Shown here in pieces: positions 41,017-48,027 of a stretch of 48,027 nucleotides of DNA. Every line of letters begins with the position of its first letter. The stretch's first letter is position 1. This DNA is from a virus. The stretch is from positions 1 to 48,027 of the IMG/VR virus record IMGVR_UViG_3300022198_004660, one strand, 5' to 3'. The notes beneath the pieces were generated by a model, which was not told where the DNA came from, ran no database searches, and saw only the letters and a program-made list of their open reading frames with translations. The position numbers were made by a program, and so were the translations under genes.

Positions 41017-41795
41017 AGCTGCTTTACAAATGTTCCGTTAGACATACTGCCTTTTCTATCCTTAATCTCGCTGTAGGCTGACGCTATACAGTTTTCTACT
41101 TTAACACCGGCTAGGTGAGCTAGGTTCGTTAACACAACGATCATATCACCGATAGCATCGATCAACTCTGGTTTGTCTTGTTTTAAGATAGCTTTAGCTA
41201 GTTCGCCAGACTCTTCCATGAGTTTAACGTACTGGGTTTTAACATTTCCCTTATCATAGATACCACGTTCAGCGGCCCAAGATCTAATCAAGTCAAAATG
41301 AGATTCGTTTTGTGGTTTTGGCTCTTGATTTTCATCCCAAACGGCAGAGTCGTTTGATAAGTATTCTTTAAAAGCCTTGTTGTAGATGTAGCATTTACTA
41401 GCGTCAAACTGAGACTTGTAACAGTTGTTGCTAAGCCACTCGATGTTTTCCATCGTTATTTGGAAAGAACCATGTGGTGTTTCCCATTTGTAACCTATGT
41501 GTTGAACTAGGTTCTCTTTCATCTCATCCTTAACCCAAGGAAAAGTTGAAGTTTGTTCGGTTGAGTTTATCATACCTTCATTTGATTTAAAAAGATTCAT
41601 ATAAAGAGTTGTATCTACCTGATAGCCATAAGACTTTTGAAGTTCTATCTCTCGTTTAGATATATAGAATATATCATCACTTTGATCAAGAACCTCATAT
41701 TCGTGTGACTTGTAGCCTTGCGCTGCAGTAACCCTGCTATTAAGATCACGTGAGACGCCTATTTTTTTACCAGGAATGTGATAAATATAATACAT
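41013..41795 (-). CDS. Fusion of GIY-YIG-like N-terminus and MazG-like pyrophosphatase
   Basis: A 260-aa protein. Residues 1-65 (MYYIYHIPGKKIGVSRDLNS and SKREIELQKSYGYQVD) resemble a GIY-YIG-type fold start: a YYIYHIP strand followed by a KIGVSRDLNSRV helix and a Glu-containing ELQK segment. The middle (about 70-160) is unassigned. Residues about 165-260 form an all-alpha MazG module: LMEESGELAKAILKQ (EExxE) and ELIDAIGDMIVVLTNL (ExxDxxGD). MazG-type enzymes hydrolyse nucleoside triphosphates and in phages are linked to ppGpp or dNTP pools. Both ends are complete, with a start overlapping the previous stop. The N-terminal domain may only bind nucleic acid. Confidence 0.6.
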   Translation of the reverse strand: MYYIYHIPGKKIGVSRDLNSRVTAAQGYKSHEYEVLDQSDDIFYISKREIELQKSYGYQVDTTLYMNLFKSNEGMINSTEQTSTFPWVKDEMKENLVQHIGYKWETPHGSFQITMENIEWLSNNCYKSQFDASKCYIYNKAFKEYLSNDSAVWDENQEPKPQNESHFDLIRSWAAERGIYDKGNVKTQYVKLMEESGELAKAILKQDKPELIDAIGDMIVVLTNLAHLAGVKVENCIASAYSEIKDRKGSMSNGTFVKQL

Positions 41796-42442
41796 TATTT
41801 CTTATTTAATTGGTAGTCATATAGATGCATATTGTGTGCGTAGTGGTAGTACCAGCCGATGTCCATATTCAGCCTCTCTGCAATCATTTTTTGTAATTGT
41901 GCAAAACAGTATTGATCATTACAGAAGCCGTACCAGAGGTCGTTAGATCGCATTAGGACAGACATATTCAGCTTGTCGTCTATGATCGTGAATTGAACAG
42001 CGTAGGTACAAGGAGTATCTTTTTGGTAGGTTGATATTTCTTTACCATCATAGATAGATATTGCTGCTTTCCTAGTGTTTTTATTACTTCTCAATAAAGC
42101 GACAACATAATCTAATTGATCGTTTCTACGCCACTGCCAACCGTAATTACTTCTGACATTGCCATCAGAGTCCATCATGTTGTACCATATTGGCGCGAAC
42201 TTAGCTATTTCCTCACCACTTGGATCGCCTGATAAGTACCAGTTCCACTCACGTTCAGCATAAGTCTTATTCCACTTTCTGAATTCCGTTGATATGTTCG
42301 TGTCCAATGGATTGTGAATGTAGAAACCAACATTGAACATAGCCTTTGTGTTATCAAAGTCTATTCCGTTCTCTTGAATAAGAGGATAGAAGTATTCGAA
42401 TACCTCCTGAGCATTATTAAAGTTTGTCTTTATACTTTTCAT
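41795..42442 (-). CDS. Thymidylate synthase family; dCMP/dUMP-type specificity unclear
   Basis: A 215-aa protein from the ATG at 42442 (an upstream in-frame ATG at 42475 would overlap the previous gene by 59 bp). It has TS landmarks: APIWYNMMDSDGNVRSNYGW, catalytic Cys145 in KDTPCTYAVQF, Arg165 in MRSNDLWYG, and HNMHLYDYQ. In ungapped alignment with E. coli TS, Asp176 (FCNDQY) sits where TS has Asn177; T4 dCMP hydroxymethylase also has Asp there, so the substrate may be dCMP rather than dUMP. It is shorter than E. coli TS (264 aa). It would methylate or hydroxymethylate a pyrimidine deoxynucleotide; the sequence alone does not decide which. Confidence 0.75.
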   Translation of the reverse strand: MKSIKTNFNNAQEVFEYFYPLIQENGIDFDNTKAMFNVGFYIHNPLDTNISTEFRKWNKTYAEREWNWYLSGDPSGEEIAKFAPIWYNMMDSDGNVRSNYGWQWRRNDQLDYVVALLRSNKNTRKAAISIYDGKEISTYQKDTPCTYAVQFTIIDDKLNMSVLMRSNDLWYGFCNDQYCFAQLQKMIAERLNMDIGWYYHYAHNMHLYDYQLNKK

Positions 42443-42656
42443 AATAGTATCTGCAGTATTCGTAGTACTTCTCAATAGATTCCTCTTCGTCGTATAGATT
42501 TGGATCCTTGGCTTCTTTTCCGTTTATTTCAACACCAATATACAACTTTCCGCTGATAGTTGCACCACGATATATCTTAATATTTTTTCTAATACAAAAA
42601 TCTCTAGCGTCATAGTCGTAGCTTGTAGCTACGAATTTCTTTTTCTTTACTCCCAT
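42417..42656 (-). CDS. Small unknown protein (79 aa)
   Basis: A 79-aa protein with a basic N-terminus (MGVKKKKFVATSYDYDARDF), a middle beta-like segment (YRGATISGKLYIGVEING) and a Tyr/Glu-rich C-terminal helix (SIEKYYEYCRYYYEKYKD). It overlaps the helicase-primase stop by 10 bp and the thymidylate-synthase start by about 26 bp. No known motif; function unknown. Confidence 0.55.
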   Translation of the reverse strand: MGVKKKKFVATSYDYDARDFCIRKNIKIYRGATISGKLYIGVEINGKEAKDPNLYDEEESIEKYYEYCRYYYEKYKDKL

Positions 42657-44365
42657 GGCATTTTATTATCACTAATATCAGCAACAACATGAGGAACAAA
42701 ACTACCAGATCTTGGTTCCCATTTAAAATGAGCTTCAGCACCGTTCTCGCCTAAGTTTTGAAACTTAACCTTTAATACCTTAGCTTTCACGGTTTTATTC
42801 TCATAATTCCTATGTACAAGTATACCGTGGTAAGAAGCATCGTACCATTCACCGCCGCCCTTAATGTTGTACATAGTTGGCTCTTCTATATTGCCATCTT
42901 TGTCTTTGTACATTTTGGTTGGGTGTGCTACGATTATAACTAACACGTCATACTTTTTTGCAAATATCTCAATTTTAGTCAAGTACTCAAGCGTGTAAAC
43001 ATTTACGTCTCCGTTATTGCTTTCAGTATCTCTAACCTTGTTGAATGGATCTATAACAAGACATTTTATACCCTTGCGTTTGACGAGCTCGGCACCCTTC
43101 TTTAAAACAGCGTCTAACGTATATCTGTCCATGTCTATGAAATAGAAATTGTCGTTAACGTGTTCTGTTACAGATTTCCACTGCTCAGATCCAATATCTG
43201 CAGACTTAGGCATGTCCATCCATATCTTACGCATAAGCTTGTGAGCGTGTAAATAAGTTGGCATGTTTTCAGGAGAAGCGTAAGCCGTTTTCCAACCATA
43301 GTTCTTATTATACCCGACACACATTTGATCTACAAAGTCTGACTTACCACTAGATGGTATACCAGTAACTGTTATAAATTGACCAGTATAAGTACTAAAA
43401 ATCTCATCAAAGTTTGGTAAACCGACCTGATAGCCAGGTTTAAAACCGTTTCTAACAAAGTCTGTTATTTCACCCTCGATATCTTTTAGCGTTGTAACAT
43501 TCTCTAATGGCACTGGTTTAGATCTAGCAATCGCTTCTTTTAAAGATTGCTTACCGTACTTTATCAAGTACTCGTTCGCGTCCTTACATTCGTCAAAATA
43601 ACAAGTGTAACAAACTTCTGCACCAAGTCTTCTTATTATCTCCTGCTGAAGTGCTTGGCCAGGTTCGTCCGAGTCTACGGCTATGATAACTTTATCTATG
43701 CCATTAAAATAGTCAATACAATTATCTAAGTAGTCAAGGTTGTTGTGATTCAAGGTTGCGCCATTTGGTACAGAGATAACGTTTTTAACGCCAGCTTCAT
43801 GCAGCGCTAGAACGTCCATCTCGCCCTCAACTATAACACAATTGTTATGGCCTACTATACTATCGATATTGTAAAATATCTTCTCAGCTCCCTTGTATAG
43901 CTTGAAGTTTTTTCTACCATCCCTGTATTTTATGTTTACTAATTCACCACCGATGAAGTAGTTGAACTTGATGGTATTCTCTTCTTTGCCAGTTTGAGGC
44001 ATGAATTCAAGACCCTCAGTAACCCTCAAGTCTTTTAACGTCTGCTTGGAAATACCCCTATCTGCAAACCAAGAAGCCACCTTGTCTCCTACTTCATTGT
44101 ATTCGACCGGTGGCTTTGGTTTTACATACTCTTTCTGCGTCTCACCCTTACGCTTGTAAGTGTGTAGTTGAAAGGTTTCGTTGCAGTTGTGGCATGTTCC
44201 GAGACCACGTTCCCAGTCATAAGAAGCACAGTTCTTTTTCTGGTTCTCCGATTTTCTATCAGCAGAACAAAGAGGGCAAGTGCCTTGCGATGTTCCTACT
44301 TTTAAGTCATACTGATTGAACTTGTCAATCTGATAACCATTGATTTCAGTCTCGTTAATCTGCAT
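42647..44365 (-). CDS. DNA primase-helicase (T7 gp4-like)
   Basis: A 572-aa bifunctional replication protein. Residues 30-61 hold an N-terminal zinc finger (CPLC, then CHNC). A TOPRIM domain follows around residues 175-235, with CVIVEGEMDVLALHEAG and VIIAVDSDEPGQ. The C-terminal RecA-like helicase has Walker A GIPSSGKS at 335-342 and a Walker B-like KCLVIDPFNKV. This layout and length match T7 gp4 (566 aa), which primes and unwinds DNA at the fork. It lies downstream of the SSB-like and recombination genes. No DNA polymerase is present in the window, so its partner must be beyond the end or supplied by the host. Confidence 0.9.
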   Translation of the reverse strand: MQINETEINGYQIDKFNQYDLKVGTSQGTCPLCSADRKSENQKKNCASYDWERGLGTCHNCNETFQLHTYKRKGETQKEYVKPKPPVEYNEVGDKVASWFADRGISKQTLKDLRVTEGLEFMPQTGKEENTIKFNYFIGGELVNIKYRDGRKNFKLYKGAEKIFYNIDSIVGHNNCVIVEGEMDVLALHEAGVKNVISVPNGATLNHNNLDYLDNCIDYFNGIDKVIIAVDSDEPGQALQQEIIRRLGAEVCYTCYFDECKDANEYLIKYGKQSLKEAIARSKPVPLENVTTLKDIEGEITDFVRNGFKPGYQVGLPNFDEIFSTYTGQFITVTGIPSSGKSDFVDQMCVGYNKNYGWKTAYASPENMPTYLHAHKLMRKIWMDMPKSADIGSEQWKSVTEHVNDNFYFIDMDRYTLDAVLKKGAELVKRKGIKCLVIDPFNKVRDTESNNGDVNVYTLEYLTKIEIFAKKYDVLVIIVAHPTKMYKDKDGNIEEPTMYNIKGGGEWYDASYHGILVHRNYENKTVKAKVLKVKFQNLGENGAEAHFKWEPRSGSFVPHVVADISDNKMPWE

Positions 44366-44395
44366 TTTTAATGCGAAATGTAAAGTTAGTTTTTA

Positions 44396-44716
44396 TTAAA
44401 ACGGTAGATCGTCACTTTCAATAGCCGTAGCTGCTTGCTTTTTGGCTACTCTCGCTGGTGCTTGATCATTTTTGTTTAGTTCAGGTAACTGACCGTTTGT
44501 CCAAACAACTTTAACATTCCCAAGGTAAACTTTTCCAGCTTTAGCCTCTCTCTCTTCTGCTGATTGATCAACTGTTACTGGACCGTGGTTTCCAAATTGG
44601 TCTTCTTCGTCATTGATAGTAATAACAACAGGTAGATATTTACCTTTTTTACCGTCAATGATTTTGTCCTTTGGGATAGCATTTAGGTTAATGCTTGTCT
44701 TGATGATTACTGCCAT
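44396..44716 (-). CDS. ssb: Single-stranded DNA-binding protein-like
   Basis: A 106-aa protein with a beta-rich body (IKTSINLNAIPKDKIIDGKK, KYLPVVITINDE) and a C-terminal ESDDLPF tail. The acidic DDLPF ending matches the SSB partner-docking tip (DDDIPF in E. coli). Length is shorter than E. coli SSB but usual for phage versions. It precedes the primase-helicase by 30 bp in the same operon and follows the RecB-like nuclease and ERF genes, a common replication-recombination grouping. The OB fold is inferred from pattern, not proven. Confidence 0.7.
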   Translation of the reverse strand: MAVIIKTSINLNAIPKDKIIDGKKGKYLPVVITINDEEDQFGNHGPVTVDQSAEEREAKAGKVYLGNVKVVWTNGQLPELNKNDQAPARVAKKQAATAIESDDLPF

Positions 44717-44728
44717 CTTTTTTAAAAT

Positions 44729-45484
44729 TTAAAGTGTTTCATTGATTAAATACTGATCCTTGTCAAAGTCAGGATCTTGAACAAACAGCTTATAGTTTGC
44801 TATTGCTGTTTCAACCTTTTGCCTGCCACTTTCTAGGAAACCGTCAGAGCAATCGTAAATACCAAGCATGTGCGTGGTTTTGTCTATGGCGATAAACACC
44901 ATATCAAGCCCAAATATCTGTTTGTATATATAAGCTTGAGAGTCGTAATTATACTTATAAGCTGATCTTCTAAAAGAACCAAGGTCAGATGTTGTTTTGA
45001 GATCCACTATAACGTTTTGATCTTTATTGATAATATCAGCCTTGCCCTTAAACCAAACGCCGTCAATCTCTGTTACGCCCGGAACTTCATAATCAACAAT
45101 GCTAAACTCTTCCTCAGCGCCTCTAATCATATACCTACATAGATCATTTGCTAGGATTACGTCTCGCATTTTTTGTACTGTATCAGCCTCGTGCTCTAGA
45201 AGACATATCTCTCCTTCGCTTAAGTCCTTATATACTTTTGTGTTTCTGGTTGTAGATTCTATTATGCGAAACTTATCAACCTTATCAGGTTCAAGTATAA
45301 GAGTGTGAAAATAACCGCCAATAACCATTGGAACAGTTTTTTCTTTTTGAGTTCCATAAGCGAATGGATTTTCAATTAATGTTCCTACATCTGAATTACT
45401 AACAAACTTCTTTCCATAGCTACCGTAATAGTTATTATCGTCTCTAAGAAGTTCGATAGCCTCGTTTATTTGCTCTTTGGTCAT
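44729..45484 (-). CDS. RecB-family PD-(D/E)xK exonuclease (RecE/ExoVIII-like)
   Basis: A 251-aa nuclease. Conserved features: VIGGYFHTLILEPDK (a conserved His region of RecE/DUF3799-type nucleases), WFKGKADIINKD (catalytic Asp), VIVDLKTTSDL (D-x-K) and the distal YDSQAYIYKQ, the QxxxY motif of RecB-like nucleases. Such enzymes resect double-stranded ends for single-strand annealing. The downstream overlap ATGA couples it with the upstream ERF gene, forming a typical exonuclease-annealase pair. All motifs are intact, so it is probably active. Confidence 0.8.
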   Translation of the reverse strand: MTKEQINEAIELLRDDNNYYGSYGKKFVSNSDVGTLIENPFAYGTQKEKTVPMVIGGYFHTLILEPDKVDKFRIIESTTRNTKVYKDLSEGEICLLEHEADTVQKMRDVILANDLCRYMIRGAEEEFSIVDYEVPGVTEIDGVWFKGKADIINKDQNVIVDLKTTSDLGSFRRSAYKYNYDSQAYIYKQIFGLDMVFIAIDKTTHMLGIYDCSDGFLESGRQKVETAIANYKLFVQDPDFDKDQYLINETL

Positions 45485-46014
45485 AGTGATACAAGTTGTT
45501 TTTCTATTTCCTTAGTCAAATCATACTTGGCTTTAATAGCATCAATTGAACCACCGCCTTTAATGTATTCAACCGCTTTGTCGAGGTCTGAACCACTTAG
45601 CTTTGGTTTTGAAGTTGATGACTTACTATGTGTGTTGGTTGCATCGGCATCCGCGGTGTCATCAATTAGCAGTAGGTTGCCAAGCGCATATTTTTTACCA
45701 TATGAACTAGCGGAACCAAACGCCTGAGGAACCTGCATGCCTTTTTGTGCCATGTCAACACCGACAACAGCAGTAGCTGTTATAGTATCAACACCGTCAC
45801 TTACACATGCTTTTGAAACAATAATTGGAGGTTCGGTATGAACGATCTCCTCGCTAATCGTGAAATAAACACCGTATTTAATGTTCATTGGTTTTAAGCC
45901 TTCTAAGATATCTTCAGCACTGCGGTAGTTGTACTTACCAAAGCTGTTGAATCTGCTTTTTTGGGCTTTAAACTCAGCTTGAATTGCTGAGAGCTTTTCA
46001 TGTAGTTTACTCAT
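45481..46014 (-). CDS. erf: ERF-family single-strand annealing protein
   Basis: A 177-aa protein. The N-terminus HEKLSAIQAEFKAQKSRFNS followed by KYNYRSAEDILEGLKPM is the ERF signature (P22 Erf and relatives). The downstream AFGSASSYGKKYALGNLLLI then DDTADAD fits the conserved core, in which the SYG-KYAL segment is diagnostic. A Ser/Thr-rich linker and a short helical C-terminus follow. ERF proteins anneal complementary strands and, with a 5'-3' exonuclease, mediate phage recombination and concatemer formation. It ends in an ATGA overlap with the RecB-like nuclease. Confidence 0.85.
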   Translation of the reverse strand: MSKLHEKLSAIQAEFKAQKSRFNSFGKYNYRSAEDILEGLKPMNIKYGVYFTISEEIVHTEPPIIVSKACVSDGVDTITATAVVGVDMAQKGMQVPQAFGSASSYGKKYALGNLLLIDDTADADATNTHSKSSTSKPKLSGSDLDKAVEYIKGGGSIDAIKAKYDLTKEIEKQLVSL

Positions 46015-46072
46015 AAGCTGTTGTTTTTGAGATGATTATGTAAATATACGAATTAAATTTCAAGTTTTAATA

Positions 46073-46831
46073 TCATAGATAGTCCAAAATTTGAGACTTG
46101 TCAACGCTATCTATTAATTTGTTTATAGCGTCTCTTTTTATTTGAGAAACCCTTACGTTAGCTGTGTCAACGAATATGCCCAGCTTTTCTGCAACTTGTT
46201 TTGCCGAGTGCTTTTCGCAATCAAGGCCGTAGCTTAATCTTAATACCTCATATTCCTTATCGTTGAGATGTTTCTTCAATAGGCTCATTAGGTACGCATT
46301 GAGTAATTCAATGTTATATGGCTCGGACTTGTCTGGTATTTCATATATTGCGCTGTTGTCATTGTACAATTGCTCGTCAACTGATAAGAATACACTGTTG
46401 AAGAACATTGCGACCATTTCTTTATCCTTACCGTTGTCTTTTCTAATCTGGTTGATCTTGTGTTCTGGTATTCGTATATCACCTCTGTTTCTGTCGATGC
46501 CTCTTCTAATTGCTCCTTTGATTCTTTTTGATAGAAAAGATATAATAGTTTTGTCGGGATCTTCGCTATTATCAACTTTTTCCCAATCAATCTTATCAAC
46601 TGCCATAATGAGACCATAGTTTCCTTCTTGTATTAAATCGTTAATAGTCATAACACCCGAAGCTTGTTGGGTGGTTGAAAATTTTCTCGCTATATTCTCT
46701 ACAAGCGGCATAAATTGAATGATAATATCTTCTCTATTTCTAGATTCAGGATTCTTTAAACCAACCCTGTTGATCGCATCTGCAAGATCGTTCTTGTATC
46801 TTACATAGTTAGTAATGTTGTACTTTTTCAT
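46073..46831 (-). CDS. Sigma-70 family RNA polymerase sigma factor
   Basis: A 252-aa phage sigma factor. Residues about 30-120 form region 2: MPLVENIARKFSTTQQ, then MTINDLIQEGNYGLIMAVDK and an Arg-rich RIKGAIRRGIDRNRGD. Region 4 is near the C-terminus: LNDKEYEVLRLSYGLD and QVAEKLGIFVDTANVRVSQI, a helix-turn-helix. There is no region 1.1, so it is a short group-3/4-like factor. It would redirect host RNA polymerase, probably to late + strand promoters, although no shared late promoter was proven here. It overlaps the upstream HTH gene by 23 bp. Confidence 0.85.
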   Translation of the reverse strand: MKKYNITNYVRYKNDLADAINRVGLKNPESRNREDIIIQFMPLVENIARKFSTTQQASGVMTINDLIQEGNYGLIMAVDKIDWEKVDNSEDPDKTIISFLSKRIKGAIRRGIDRNRGDIRIPEHKINQIRKDNGKDKEMVAMFFNSVFLSVDEQLYNDNSAIYEIPDKSEPYNIELLNAYLMSLLKKHLNDKEYEVLRLSYGLDCEKHSAKQVAEKLGIFVDTANVRVSQIKRDAINKLIDSVDKSQILDYL

Positions 46832-47447
46832 AATTCAGTAACTGTTTCTCATTTTTGAGTTCATCACTGATATTCCTATGAATAGTACGACTAGAGCATT
46901 TAAGAGACTTCGCTAGCTTGGCAATGGTGATTTTCTCACCGTTGTCGTGTAGGTACAACATAGCGTCATATATCTCGTCCTCTCCAATACGTTTGCTTCT
47001 CCCAATAATCTTGCCGACTATACTAAGCTTTTCAGTGATGGACAAACCACAACCTTCCTTGAATATGATCTTTCTGGATCTATTCTTAGGAGCAAGCTCA
47101 AAGTCGTAAGTGTTAATGTCTTGAATTATATTGGAGAAGACTTCTTCGCTCGGAGTAAATGTAATAAATCCATTTGATTTATCTATAAGTACGCGAGCAA
47201 TTTCTTCTAAATCATCAATTACTAAGTTTTGATTTAAATACCATAATACCAATAAATGCCATTTTAATGATTTATAGCTTGTTATTCTAGCTTTACTTCT
47301 AAATAGGTCGTAACACTCATAGGTTCCTGATTCATAATAGTCTCCCCACCAAAAGCTTTCACTTGGTTTATCGGTTATAGGATCTCTCCTATATACGATA
47401 CGCCTATTATTTAAATAGCTCAGATTCCTATCTGGTAATTGTGACAT
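46809..47447 (-). CDS. Probable HTH DNA-binding regulator
   Basis: A 212-aa protein. The C-terminal segment ITIAKLAKSLKCSSRTIHRN is a typical helix-turn-helix, preceded by an all-helical region (YDAMLYLHDNGEK). The N-terminal half has aromatic-rich stretches (ESFWWGDYYESGTYECYDLF) without known fold. It lies directly upstream of the sigma factor and overlaps it. Directly upstream of this gene lies a 7-bp inverted repeat, so autoregulation is a fair guess. A replication-initiation role is also possible. I recall similar C-terminal HTHs in marine Bacteroidetes phages. Confidence 0.6.
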   Translation of the reverse strand: MSQLPDRNLSYLNNRRIVYRRDPITDKPSESFWWGDYYESGTYECYDLFRSKARITSYKSLKWHLLVLWYLNQNLVIDDLEEIARVLIDKSNGFITFTPSEEVFSNIIQDINTYDFELAPKNRSRKIIFKEGCGLSITEKLSIVGKIIGRSKRIGEDEIYDAMLYLHDNGEKITIAKLAKSLKCSSRTIHRNISDELKNEKQLLNYEKVQHY

Positions 47448-47477
47448 TAGCCCCCTACCCTTTATACATTATAACCC

Positions 47478-47503
47478 TATTGTCACAGTTTCCGTAGACA
47501 ATA
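47478..47503. promoter_or_regulatory. Operator-like dyad upstream of the HTH gene
   Basis: TATTGTC (47478-47484) and GACAATA (47497-47503) form a perfect 7-bp inverted repeat with a 12-bp spacer, in the 135-bp gap between the genes ending at 47583 and starting at 47447. Its centre is about 44 bp upstream of the HTH start codon. A TATAAT-like -10 sequence (minus strand, 47472-47467) overlaps the downstream edge of the region. This is consistent with an operator, but a chance dyad is possible. Confidence 0.35.
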
Positions 47504-47582
47504 CCTTGTTTTTTATTTTCATTTTACGAATATCCGAAAACATTTTGAAGTTTATGCGGCTAAGTTCTTTCTTTAAACAATT

Positions 47583-47810
47583 CTAATCAAACTTTAATCC
47601 GTTATCAAGCATAATCTCACGGAGATGGTCTCTACACTTCTCAAATGTGTTGTACTTGTCTTCACTGTATTCGGAATCAGGCATGTACTTGTATTGTGCT
47701 CTCAACCATTGGTCGAAATCCCACAACACTACTTGCGCTTTAGCACCATTAACCGCTAGATCAAAGTCTTGCTGGTCTTCTGGTAGATTAAACTCTAAGA
47801 TTGCTTTCAT
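47583..47810 (-). CDS. Small conserved-looking phage protein (75 aa)
   Basis: A 75-aa protein: MKAILEFNLPEDQQDFDLAV then AQVVLWDFDQWLRAQYKYMP and a helical C-terminus CRDHLREIMLDNGLKF. I recall this family as widespread in Bacteroidetes and other phages (similar LEFNLPED-F and LWD-DQ-LR patterns), without an assigned function. The TGA of the upstream gene overlaps its ATG. Acidic and soluble; no membrane segment. Confidence 0.65.
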   Translation of the reverse strand: MKAILEFNLPEDQQDFDLAVNGAKAQVVLWDFDQWLRAQYKYMPDSEYSEDKYNTFEKCRDHLREIMLDNGLKFD

Positions 47811-48027
47811 CTCTCTTTGGTGTTAAAGATTTCTTCAAAGTATTCTTCAGCAGTCCATCTTGACTCAACTGCTCCGTGTTGTGCATCACTAAAGGCGTTA
47901 CAGATGACTTCTTTCTCTCTATTGAGTTTCATCTCTGCTAAACTCTTGGCGACTTGTAGAAGTCTCATTATCTCAAAGTCTCCTCTTTGTTCTGCTCTTG
48001 TAGTCTCTTCGTTGAACTGCTCAATCA
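47807..48027 (-). CDS. C-terminal part of a small helical protein (5' end outside window)
   Basis: The minus strand is open from the window end to a TGA at 47809-47807, giving 72 residues: a charged helical stretch (MRLLQVAKSLAEMKLNREKE) then EEYFEEIFNTKER. The stop overlaps the next ATG. The C-terminal YFEEIFNTK pattern resembles small proteins common in Bacteroidetes phages. Function unknown; the start lies beyond 48027. Confidence 0.55.
   Translation of the reverse strand, partial: IEQFNEETTRAEQRGDFEIMRLLQVAKSLAEMKLNREKEVICNAFSDAQHGAVESRWTAEEYFEEIFNTKER

Noticed and set aside
1-48027. tRNA genes, IS elements, integrase or prophage attachment sites
   Set aside because: No tRNA-like cloverleaf in the intergenic gaps, no transposase or recombinase motif and no obvious flanking direct repeats were seen.

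Overview
The window is one contiguous piece of a tailed-phage genome, most likely a podovirus-type virulent phage of a marine Bacteroidetes (Flavobacteriia-like) host. Evidence for phage: the ordered block of large terminase, portal, acidic scaffold-like protein, major capsid protein, two connector/ring-like proteins, a 1423-aa tail-hub-like protein and three probable ejection proteins that end in a 2407-aa giant. Evidence for a Bacteroidetes host: nearly all start codons follow A-rich leaders without a Shine-Dalgarno sequence, AGA/ATA codons dominate, a TAnnTTTG-type box is present, and the phage KdsA carries the Cys metal ligand and SLQQPN/SSGVTGG segments that I recall as typical of Bacteroidetes-type enzymes. 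No integrase, CI-like repressor, tRNA, rRNA, IS element or CRISPR array was seen. No DNA polymerase, holin or endolysin was recognised, so the genome probably continues beyond both window ends; both ends cut through genes.

Layout. Positions 1-36966 are all on the + strand. 1-2221 holds small virion-associated or unknown proteins, including a 110-aa HExxH protein and two tiny Lys/Arg-rich, Cys-containing proteins. 2239-9695 is a fibre module of three conventional fibre-like proteins followed by a 1701-aa Thr/Ser protein. 9744-12327 is a four-gene sugar cassette (glycosyltransferase-like, cupin, methyltransferase, KdsA). 12324-13397 holds three small conserved-looking proteins. 13342-36966 is the packaging, head, connector, tail and ejection block. 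A bidirectional hairpin terminator at 36965-37002 separates this from the convergent - strand block (37048-48027): ribonucleotide reductase R1 and R2, a T7-endonuclease-I-like nuclease, MazG-like pyrophosphatases, a thymidylate-synthase-family enzyme, a primase-helicase, an SSB-like protein, a RecB-family nuclease, an ERF annealing protein, a sigma factor, an HTH regulator and small unknowns. Read in transcription order, the - block looks like an early/middle set (regulation, recombination, replication, nucleotide supply) and the + block like the late set.

The most unusual part is 4590-12327. The 1701-aa protein is built almost entirely of aromatic-led 10- and 14-residue Thr/Ser repeats arranged 14-10-10, giving a 34-residue period. 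There are two arms of nearly equal length on either side of one small four-Cys domain at the exact middle of the chain. The protein repeat is very regular while its codons are extensively scrambled. Directly downstream sit a putative glycosyltransferase and the enzyme that makes Kdo-8-phosphate. My working hypothesis, not proven by sequence alone, is a phage fibre that is glycosylated by a phage-encoded Kdo-type pathway; the alternative is that the cassette remodels the host surface.

All family assignments come from reading motifs by eye. No database search or structure prediction was run. Small unnamed genes are supported mainly by tight packing, stop/start overlaps and resemblance to recurrent marine-phage proteins.
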